DNA of 64,000 nt from Actinokineospora enzanensis DSM 44649 (GTDB lineage Bacteria; Actinomycetota; Actinomycetes; Mycobacteriales; Pseudonocardiaceae), in contig NZ_KB894403.1 of NCBI RefSeq assembly GCF_000374445.1, positions 87,232 to 151,231 of the forward strand, in the 5' to 3' direction. Shown in pieces: positions 1 through 9,351 of the stretch. Both the position numbers and the translations under genes were made by a program. The notes beneath the pieces were generated by a model that was given only the letters and a program-made list of their open reading frames with translations, was not told the DNA's origin and did no database searches. Each line of letters begins with the position of its first letter. Position 1 is the stretch's first letter.

Positions 1-1
1 C

Positions 2-289
2 GTGCTCGACGACATCGACCACTGCCTGGCGGCAGACACCTCGGTGCATCTGGCGGAGCAACACTGCGGCGATCGGCGGTTCGTGCACGGCTCGATGTAC
101 GACGCGCTCACCACCGGGCTCGCCGTGCCCCGGGACCGGACCGTCGTGTTCTCCCCGTTCGGCATGGGTGTCCTCGACCTGGCCGTCGGTCGCTTCGTGC
201 ACCGGGAGGGGACCAGGCTCGGCCTGCTCGACCCGGTGCCCGACTTCTTCAGCACGCCCGCGATGTCCTGGACGGGGGCCCGGCCATGA
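2..289 (+). CDS. SbnB-like 2,3-diaminopropionate biosynthesis dehydrogenase, C-terminal part
   Basis: The reading frame is open from the window edge, so the 5' part is missing. The 95 visible residues contain the stretch VVFSPFGMGVLDLAVGRFVH, which matches the C-terminal end of the ornithine cyclodeaminase-like SbnB family. In that family the enzyme oxidatively cleaves N-(2-amino-2-carboxyethyl)-L-glutamate to L-2,3-diaminopropionate (Dap). The partner SbnA (PLP-dependent synthase) would be expected just upstream, outside the window. The stop codon overlaps the next start (ATGA), which places it in the NRPS operon. By inference Dap is a building block of the peptide made here. Family assignment rests on a short segment, so an ordinary ornithine cyclodeaminase remains possible. 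Confidence 0.7.
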   Translation: MLDDIDHCLAADTSVHLAEQHCGDRRFVHGSMYDALTTGLAVPRDRTVVFSPFGMGVLDLAVGRFVHREGTRLGLLDPVPDFFSTPAMSWTGARP

Positions 290-984
290 CCCCGACCCTG
301 GTGTGCGTGCCATTCGCGGGCGCGGGCGCGTCGTTCTTCCGACCGTGGCGGGCTCTCGCACCCGACCTGGAGATCCTCGCCGCGCAGTTGCCCGGCCGGG
401 AACGGCGGATCGACGACCCGCCGTACCGGGACGTGGCGGCCGCCGCCGACGGCCTGTACGCCGATCTGTTCGGTGGACTGGGCGGCGGGCAGCCGGTGGT
501 GTTGTTCGGGCACAGCCTCGGTGCCGTGATCGCCTACGAGCTCGCGCACCGGCTGGCGGCCAAGGCCGAGGTCACCGTGGCCGGACTGCTGGTCAGCGGC
601 TCGCCGGGCCCGTGGACGCAACGCGAGCGGCGCGCGACCGGCCTGCCGGACGACGAGTTCCTCGTCCGCGTCGCGCAGTTCGCCGGGTACACCCACGAGG
701 CACTGGCCTACCCCGAGATGCGGGAGCTGATCCTGCCGGTGCTCCGCGCGGACGTGGAGATGCACGAGGCATACCGGTCGGAGAACCTCACCGCGCTGAC
801 CGTGCCGATCCACTCGATCCGGGGCGAGCGGGACGGCCTGGTCACCGCGGCGGAGGCAGGCGAATGGTCCGAGGCCACCACCGGCCCGTTCGACTACGTC
901 GAGGTCGACGGCGGCCACATGTACCTGACCGAGAACGCGCGGCCGATCCTCCGCCTGGCCGCGACGTTGGCCGGGAAGGGGTGA
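286..984 (+). CDS. Type II thioesterase (alpha/beta hydrolase)
   Basis: A 232-residue protein of the stand-alone thioesterase II family (GrsT/RifR-like), which removes mis-primed or stalled acyl groups from carrier proteins of NRPS and PKS lines. The N-terminus has the family PFAGAGASFFRPW segment, the nucleophile elbow is GHSLG (Ser77), and the catalytic His is in the late DGGHMYL segment. Length is typical. It overlaps the upstream gene by four bases and lies three bases before the SDR gene, so it is co-transcribed. It acts in the cytoplasm as an editing enzyme for this assembly line. Confidence 0.92.
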   Translation: MTPTLVCVPFAGAGASFFRPWRALAPDLEILAAQLPGRERRIDDPPYRDVAAAADGLYADLFGGLGGGQPVVLFGHSLGAVIAYELAHRLAAKAEVTVAGLLVSGSPGPWTQRERRATGLPDDEFLVRVAQFAGYTHEALAYPEMRELILPVLRADVEMHEAYRSENLTALTVPIHSIRGERDGLVTAAEAGEWSEATTGPFDYVEVDGGHMYLTENARPILRLAATLAGKG

Positions 985-987
985 ACC

Positions 988-1808
988 GTGCGTCTGGCAG
1001 GCAAGACCGCGGTGGTCACCGGGGCGGCCCGGGGGATCGGCCGGGCCTGTGCGGCGGCGTTCGCCGAGGAGGGCGCGGACCTCGTGCTGGTGGACATCGC
1101 GGCCGATCTGCTCGGTGTGCCCTACCCGCTGGGCTCGGCGAGCCAGCTCGCGCACACCGCCGACCTGTGCCGTGCGCACGGGGTCGCCGTGCACACCGAG
1201 GTGGTCGACATCCGGGACATGGCCGCCGTGCGGGCCGTGGCCGACGCGGCGGAGGAGCGGTTCGGTCGGATCGACGTGCTGCTGAACAACGCGGGCATCG
1301 CCGCCCCGGCGGGCAGGCCGGTGCACGAGACGAGTGAGGCGGACTGGGCGCTGATGCTCGACGTGAACCTCTCCGGCGCCTGGCGGATGACCAACGCGGT
1401 CGCCGGGCGGATGAGCGCGCGCCGCGCGGGCAGCGTGATCAACGTGTCGTCCACGGCGGGGCTCGTGGGATACCGGCACTTCGCGGGCTACGTCGCGGCC
1501 AAGCACGGCCTGATCGGCCTGACCAAGGCGGCGGCCCTGGACTACGGGCCGTCCCGGGTCCGGGTCAACGCCATCTGCCCCGGTTCGGTGCGGGACACGC
1601 CGTGGGTGGAGGGTCGGATGCTGGCCGAGATCGCGCGGGCGCTGGACGTGCCGGTCGCCGAGCACGAGTCGACCTTCGTGCTGGCCCAGCCGATGAACGC
1701 CCTGGTCGAACCGGAGGACGTCGCCGCAGCCGCGCTCTGGCTCGCCGCCGACGAGTCCGCGCGGGTGACCGGGTCCGTGGTCACCGTCGACGGCGGGTTC
1801 ACGGTCCG

Positions 1809-1812
<4 letters not shown>
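988..1812 (+). CDS. SDR oxidoreductase of the mycofactocin-dependent type
   Basis: A 274-residue short-chain dehydrogenase with the cofactor motif TGAARGIG near the N-terminus, LNNAG, and the catalytic YVAAK pair. After the second beta strand it has an insertion reading GVPYPLGSASQLAHTADL. This resembles the PYPLATPEDLAETV insertion that marks the mycofactocin-coupled SDR family, whose members hold NAD(H) non-exchangeably and use the redox peptide mycofactocin to recycle it. Start chosen as GTG at 988, three bases after the thioesterase stop. The stop overlaps the NRPS start (ATGA). The substrate is unknown; a hydroxyl/keto conversion on a building block or product is likely. Confidence 0.88.
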
Positions 1813-4304
<2,492 letters not shown>

Positions 4305-4373
4305 CCGGCCGCGGTTCGAAGTCGGGTCGGGGGTAGGGCTGTGCGGTATTGATCAACAGGGCATGCTGCTGGG

Positions 4374-5645
4374 ATGGAGTCAGAGGACGGGAGTGCCGCG
4401 CCGGGGCCGCTGCCCGCCGTGCGCGAGGTGTTGGCCGGGCGCTACCAGCTGGAGGACGTGATCGGGCTGGGTGGCATGGCCCAGGTGTACCGGGCCTGGG
4501 ACCTGCGGCTGGACCGGTACGTCGCGATCAAGGTGCTGCGCTCGGACCCGGATCCGGAGGTCGGCGGCGAGTGGCGGTTCGCGGCCGAGGCGCGGATCCT
4601 GACCAGCCTGTCGCACCCCGGGCTGGTCACCATCCACGACGTCGGCAGCCATGGGCCGCACCCGTTCCTGGTGCTGCGCCTGATCGACGGGCCCACCCTG
4701 CGCCGGGAGATCGGCGACAGCGGGCCGATGCCGCTGGAGCGGGTCCGGCGGCTGGGGGCGCGGCTGGCCGAGGCGCTGGCCTACGTGCACGACAACGGTG
4801 TGGTGCACCGGGACGTGAAGCCGTCCAACATCCTGCTCGACCACGGTGACGGGGCCGTGCTGGCCGACTTCGGCCTGGCCCGGATCATGGACGGGCCGCG
4901 GCGGACCAGCAGCGGCCGGATGACCGGCACCGCCGCCTACCTGGCCCCCGAGCAGGTGACCGGCGCCGAGGTCGGCTACCCGGCCGATGTCTACGCGCTC
5001 GGTCTGGTGCTGCTGGAATGCGTCACCGGCAAGCAGGAGTACGAGGGCGGCGAGGTGGAGACCGCGGTGGCCCGGCTGCGCCGCCCGCCCGTCGTGCCCC
5101 GGCACTTACCCGACGAGGTCGTCCGGCTGCTGCTGTTGATGACCTCCCTGTCACCCCGCCGCCGTCCGACGGCGGAGCGCTGTGCCGACCTGCTGGGCGC
5201 GCCGCTGAAGCGGCCGGACGTCGTGTCGGTGGACGTGCCGCGTCGGTCCCGCAGGCGCGCGGTGATCCTCGCGGGCTCGGCGGCCGCGCTGGTCAGCGCG
5301 GGCACGTTGTGGTGGGCGCTGTCCGGGCCCGACAAGTCCACGCCATCGCCCGCGTTGCCGCCCGCACCCACCGGGACGACGACACCCGCGGCGCCCACTT
5401 CCTCGACCATCGACAGTCCGACCATCGTGACAGACACCACCGGCGCGCCGCCGGTCCGCACGTTGTCGAACACCGCCGTACCCGTCGCTCGGGTGCCGGA
5501 TACGACGGTGGGCACCACGACAGCCGGGACGATCACCACGACGTCCGATCCGGAGACCATGTCGACCTCGACGACGACGGTCCGGCTGCCGCCCGGCCAG
5601 TCCCGGAAGAAGGACAAGACCACGACCGTCCACCCGACCGACTGA
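4374..5645 (+). CDS. Membrane-anchored PknB-type Ser/Thr protein kinase
   Basis: A 423-residue Hanks-type kinase. The N-terminal kinase domain (about 20-275) has the glycine-rich loop GLGGMAQVY, the lysine in VAIKVL, the catalytic HRDVKPSN and the DFG triplet in ADFGLARI. A single transmembrane segment lies near residue 300, followed by an extracellular Thr/Ser/Pro-rich tail of about 100 residues without PASTA repeats. Kinases of this layout phosphorylate cytoplasmic regulators or cell-envelope proteins in actinobacteria. It sits 69 bases after the NRPS on the same strand and may be co-transcribed. A role in controlling the cluster is possible but not shown by the sequence. Confidence 0.92.
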   Translation: MESEDGSAAPGPLPAVREVLAGRYQLEDVIGLGGMAQVYRAWDLRLDRYVAIKVLRSDPDPEVGGEWRFAAEARILTSLSHPGLVTIHDVGSHGPHPFLVLRLIDGPTLRREIGDSGPMPLERVRRLGARLAEALAYVHDNGVVHRDVKPSNILLDHGDGAVLADFGLARIMDGPRRTSSGRMTGTAAYLAPEQVTGAEVGYPADVYALGLVLLECVTGKQEYEGGEVETAVARLRRPPVVPRHLPDEVVRLLLLMTSLSPRRRPTAERCADLLGAPLKRPDVVSVDVPRRSRRRAVILAGSAAALVSAGTLWWALSGPDKSTPSPALPPAPTGTTTPAAPTSSTIDSPTIVTDTTGAPPVRTLSNTAVPVARVPDTTVGTTTAGTITTTSDPETMSTSTTTVRLPPGQSRKKDKTTTVHPTD

Positions 5646-5668
5646 CTCCACAATGGACGGACGGTCGT
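5622..5668. terminator. Weak stem-loop between convergent genes
   Basis: Perfect 10-base inverted arms (ACGACCGTCC at 5622-5631 and its complement at 5659-5668) with a 27-base loop overlap the end of the kinase gene. They lie just before the convergent gene ending at 5682. The position fits a shared terminator, but the loop is long and there is no T-run. Confidence 0.3.
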
Positions 5669-5681
5669 CGCAGGTGGCGGG

Positions 5682-6200
5682 CTAGCGCCCCAGGTGCACC
5701 GAGGCGTGCTGGTAGACCCTGGACCGGGTCGGGTCGGCCTCCGGCATGTTGACCTTGTAGCACAGGCCCGCGATGGTCTGCGGCTCCTCGCCCGAATGCC
5801 GGAACGGCAGCGGCTCGTGCCAGCGCCGCGGGTCGACCGCGGCTGTCGCTGTGATCAACGCCTCGCGCACGGTGCGGAAGCGCTCCTCGACCAGGTGCGC
5901 GGGCAGCAGCCTGCCCGCGCCGACCCCGCCGATGTTCAGCGCCCGGCCGCATTCCCTTGTCTCCCAACGGGAGTCCACGTACCAGTGGGCGCGGCCCGCG
6001 AGCGCCTCGGTGAGCACGCCCAGCACGATCTCGTCCCACATCGACACGTGGATCACCAGGTCGGTGACGCACATCGGGTCGTCGCCGAGCGGGTTGTGGT
6101 GGATGGCCGGGGGAGTGTCGGCGGTGATCGCGGCCAGCAGGTGGTCGCGGTCGGTCGCCAGCGCCCGGCAGGCGGTGTCCCGGTCCAGGTAGTCGGCCAT
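5682..6200 (-). CDS. DinB-like four-helix-bundle protein
   Basis: A 172-residue protein with the pattern of the DinB / mycothiol-dependent maleylpyruvate isomerase superfamily: an N-terminal helix, the segment TDLVIHVSMWDEIVLG with a metal-ligand-like His, and a C-terminal YQHASVHLGR end. Members bind a metal and often act as thiol-dependent transferases or as resistance proteins. It begins four bases after the methyltransferase stop and is presumably co-transcribed with it. Sequence similarity is weak by eye and no reaction can be assigned. A tailoring or self-protection role would be consistent with the location. Confidence 0.7.
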   Translation of the reverse strand: MADYLDRDTACRALATDRDHLLAAITADTPPAIHHNPLGDDPMCVTDLVIHVSMWDEIVLGVLTEALAGRAHWYVDSRWETRECGRALNIGGVGAGRLLPAHLVEERFRTVREALITATAAVDPRRWHEPLPFRHSGEEPQTIAGLCYKVNMPEADPTRSRVYQHASVHLGR

Positions 6201-6204
6201 CTCG

Positions 6205-7011
6205 TCAGCTCCCCGCCTGGGCCTCGGCCTCGCGCCGCAGCTCGCCGGAGAAGTCGAGCACGCCGCCCGGGTGCGCGAACGAGCGCGCCCGGCCCGCGCT
6301 GGTGCGGCGGACCACCGTCAGGCTGTTCTGCGTGATCTTGTGCGGCTCCAGCAGGTTGACCAGCTCCAGCTCGCCGGGGCGCTTGCGCTGGATCTTGCCG
6401 AGGTAGTCCAGGATGGCCTCGCCCTCGGGGTAGGTCATCAGGTAATGCATGATCAACAGGCCGCCGTCCGGGTTGATCAGGTCCCAGAAGTGGTCGAAGA
6501 AGTACAGGCATTCCCAGGCGTCGACCCAGGCCAGGTCGATCGGCGCGAAGTCGGCGGGCAGCAGCTCGCGGCAGTCCCGGATGTTGGCGTTGATCACCTG
6601 CACCCGGTCGGCCAGGCCGAGCTCGCCCAATACCTCAAGCACCCGCCCGGCGGACGAGTCGGGGATCGACAGGTCGTCCACCGCGATGAACCGCGGCCGG
6701 TACGGCTCCAGGTAGAAACCCGGTGCGCGCAGGGCAGGATCGCCGTACAGCCAGGACTCGTCCAGCTCGCGTCCGTTGCCCAGATGATCGGACGTCTTCG
6801 CGGCCAGCGCGGCCGACTCCGCCTCGACCTCGGCCGCCACGTCGGCCAGCGCCGCCGCGAGGTACGGAGTGGTATATCCCATACCGACCTCCAGCACCCG
6901 CCGCGGCCGGATCATCCGGACCACGGAGGACAGCAGCGGGGCCACCACATCGGTGCCCGCCGCGGGCACCCGCAGCTTGTCGACGGCCGTGTGGAACGCC
7001 GCGTCGAACAT
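6205..7011 (-). CDS. Class I SAM-dependent methyltransferase
   Basis: A 268-residue methyltransferase with the SAM-binding motif I VLEVGMGYTTP, an acidic loop (FIAVDDLSI) and a motif resembling LAWVDAWECLYFFDHFW. The start was set at ATG 7011 because AAGGGGG lies 4-10 bases upstream; an extension to 7098 is only possible without a good ribosome site. It is transcribed away from the NRPS string, and its promoter shares the 7012-7575 intergenic region. In an FkbH-containing cluster one methyltransferase is usually needed to O-methylate hydroxymalonyl-ACP. This gene or the FkbM-type gene at 42916 could do so, but its fold does not prove that substrate. Confidence 0.88.
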   Translation of the reverse strand: MFDAAFHTAVDKLRVPAAGTDVVAPLLSSVVRMIRPRRVLEVGMGYTTPYLAAALADVAAEVEAESAALAAKTSDHLGNGRELDESWLYGDPALRAPGFYLEPYRPRFIAVDDLSIPDSSAGRVLEVLGELGLADRVQVINANIRDCRELLPADFAPIDLAWVDAWECLYFFDHFWDLINPDGGLLIMHYLMTYPEGEAILDYLGKIQRKRPGELELVNLLEPHKITQNSLTVVRRTSAGRARSFAHPGGVLDFSGELRREAEAQAGS

Positions 7012-7361
7012 CGTTTCCCCCTTCTCGGGAAGGTCAGGCCGCGCGGACGACAGGCGTCCACGCCGGACGGAGCCGCGCGGGCGGACGTTCGTCGACATGG
7101 GACGGCGCCAAGCCGTCCCGGTCGGACCGGTGCGTCTCCGCCCGGTGCCGAATGATGATCATCGGAGGGCGGTCCCGCCTGCCATCAATCGAGGTCGCGG
7201 TCCCGCCGGGACGGTCGGGCCTGCCGCACACCGGGACGTGACCACACGTCCCCGGCCGACAAACGCGATCGCCATGGCCCGAACTGTACACATGGGCCGG
7301 TGTGGAAAGTGTGTCATTCGCAAGTTGAACCGTCGACTATCGGTTTGAGCCGAACGGAGTA

Positions 7362-7390
7362 TTGAGACCGCTTGGCGCCGCCGCTACCTT
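7362..7390 (+). promoter_or_regulatory. Sigma-70-type promoter in the divergent intergenic region
   Basis: TTGAGA (7362-7367), a 17-base spacer and TACCTT (7385-7390) make a close match to a vegetative actinobacterial promoter reading toward the A-T NRPS at 7576. The transcript would carry a leader of about 180 bases. The whole 7012-7575 gap has visibly more A+T than its surroundings. It has no convincing gene, although an in-frame extension of the NRPS runs through it. Nothing else could be assigned in the gap. Confidence 0.45.
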
Positions 7391-7575
7391 GGGCACCGAC
7401 ACGGGGTGGTTTTCGGAATTCCGTCGGGGTCTCGAATTTCGTATGGCGGCGAATCCTTGCTATTCGTGGGCCGATGCCCGGCCGGTTCCCGGGCGCGGCG
7501 GCCTTGGCTATTCGTAAAGCATCCGGCGAGGTTCGGGCTCATTTGATTAATGCTTGGGACAAAAGGGGGAGATCG

Positions 7576-9351
7576 GTGCGTTCCGAGGAACACACTGTGC
7601 TGTCGCTCGTCCGGGACCAGGTGGCGCTGCGGCCCGGCGCGGTCGCCGCTGGCGACGCGACCGGCCGCGTGCTGACCTACCGGGAACTGTGGGACCTCGC
7701 CGGGACGCTGGCCGCCGGGCTGGCCGCGCACGGCGTCCGCCGCGGCGACCTGGTGGCGGTCGGCATGGACCCGTCCATCGACCTGGTCGTCGCCTTCCTC
7801 GGCATCCTCCGCGCGGGCGCCGCCTACCTGCCGCTGGACAACCGCGCCCCGGACGACCGGCTCGCCGCGGTGCTCGACGAGGCCGCTCCCGGCGTCGCCG
7901 TGTGCTCGGCCCAGGACGCCACCGAACCCCGCTGGGCCGCCCGCCTGCCCGCGGACCTTCCCCTGCTCACCGTGCCTACCGAGGTCGGCACCGCTACCGC
8001 CCCCGAGGTGGGGATCACCCCGGAGGACCCGGCCTACGTCGCCTACACCTCGGGTTCCACCGGCCGCGCGAAGGGCGTCATCGTCCCGCACCGCGCGGTC
8101 GTGCGGCTGGTCACCGGCGCGGACTACTGCCCGGTCGGCCCGGACGACCGGGTCGCGGGCCTGTCGAACCCGGCGTTCGACGCGACCACCTTCGAGGTGT
8201 GGGCGCCGCTGGCCGTGGGCGGCGCCGTCGTCGCGGTGCCCTCGCCGGTCCGGCTGCCCATCGACGAGTGGGTGGCCGCGCTCGCCGCGCTGTCGATCAC
8301 CACCCTGTTCCTCACCACCTCGCTGTTCCACTCCATCGCCCGGGAGCGTCCCGCCGCGTTCCGGAACCTGCGCTTCCTGGTCGTCGGCGGCGAGCAGCTG
8401 GACGCCGAGATGGTGCGCCGGGTCCTGGACGCCGACCCGCCCGGTCGCATCGTCAACGGCTACGGCCCCACCGAGACCACCACGTTCGCCGCCGCGTTGG
8501 CGTGCTCGGCCGAGGTCATGCGGGACGTGCGGCGCACGCCGATCGGCTTCCCCCTGCAGAACACCACGCTGCACGTGCTCGACGACGAGCTGCGCCCGGT
8601 GCTCGACGGCGAGACCGGCGAGCTGTGCGTCGGCGGCCCCGCCGTCGCGCTGGGCTACCTGGCCAGGCCGGAGCTGACCGCCGAGCGGTTCGTCGACCTC
8701 CCGGACGGCGGCGAGCGCGTCTACCGGACCGGTGACCTGGCCAGACGGCTGCCGACCGGGGCCTACGAGGTGCTCGGCCGCAACGACCGGCAGGTCAAGC
8801 TGCGCGGGTTCCGCATCGAGCCGGCGGGCGTCGAGCAGGTGGTCGCCGGGACCGGCCTGGTGGACGCGGTGTTCGTCGAGAAGGTCGGCGATGGCGCGCT
8901 GGCGACCCTGGTCGGATTCGTCCTCCCGACCGCGGACACCGCCGGCGACACCGCCGATGACCTGCCCATTCGGCTGCGCGCGCGGCTCGCCGACGAGCTG
9001 CCCGACTACATGATTCCGGGCCGTTGGGTCGTCTTGTCCGAGGTGCCGCTCGGGCCGACCGGGAAAGCCGACCGAAACCGCCTGATAGCACAGTTGGCGA
9101 CCGGAAATCCTCCGGTCGAGGATAGTGCCGTCGACGACCTTTGCCGTATTTGGCAGGAAGTTCTGCGGATACCAAGGGTTGACCCGCAGGACAACTTTCT
9201 CGATTTGGGCGGAAATTCGCTACTCGCCGTTCAAGTGGTGTCCAGGCTCAATCCGATGCTGGTGGACGGCGTGGAACCGTGGGAAATCCTGGTCGCCGAG
9301 TCGGCCGCCGAGCTCGGCGCGCGGCTGCGCTACTCGGGGGCCGAGCGATGA
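7576..9351 (+). CDS. NRPS A-T didomain, Val/Ile-like specificity
   Basis: A 591-residue protein with an adenylation domain (about 10-505; [11 protein letters not shown] core) and a carrier domain (FLDLGGNSLLAV) at the C-terminus. The GTG at 7576 was chosen because AAAAGGGGGA lies just upstream and the family similarity begins there; the open frame extends further but the extra residues look random. The pocket residues read D-A-F-F-V-G-G-T-F-K, close to codes for branched aliphatic acids (Val, Ile). It has no condensation domain, so it either loads the first residue or feeds a condensation domain in trans in the next protein, with which it overlaps (ATGA). Confidence 0.92.
   Translation: MRSEEHTVLSLVRDQVALRPGAVAAGDATGRVLTYRELWDLAGTLAAGLAAHGVRRGDLVAVGMDPSIDLVVAFLGILRAGAAYLPLDNRAPDDRLAAVLDEAAPGVAVCSAQDATEPRWAARLPADLPLLTVPTEVGTATAPEVGITPEDPAYVAYTSGSTGRAKGVIVPHRAVVRLVTGADYCPVGPDDRVAGLSNPAFDATTFEVWAPLAVGGAVVAVPSPVRLPIDEWVAALAALSITTLFLTTSLFHSIARERPAAFRNLRFLVVGGEQLDAEMVRRVLDADPPGRIVNGYGPTETTTFAAALACSAEVMRDVRRTPIGFPLQNTTLHVLDDELRPVLDGETGELCVGGPAVALGYLARPELTAERFVDLPDGGERVYRTGDLARRLPTGAYEVLGRNDRQVKLRGFRIEPAGVEQVVAGTGLVDAVFVEKVGDGALATLVGFVLPTADTAGDTADDLPIRLRARLADELPDYMIPGRWVVLSEVPLGPTGKADRNRLIAQLATGNPPVEDSAVDDLCRIWQEVLRIPRVDPQDNFLDLGGNSLLAVQVVSRLNPMLVDGVEPWEILVAESAAELGARLRYSGAER

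Noticed and set aside
1602..1808. Upstream extension of the NRPS at 1809
   Set aside because: It overlaps the intact SDR gene by 200 bases and reads as Arg/Gly repeats; ATG 1809 with ATGA coupling is the natural start.
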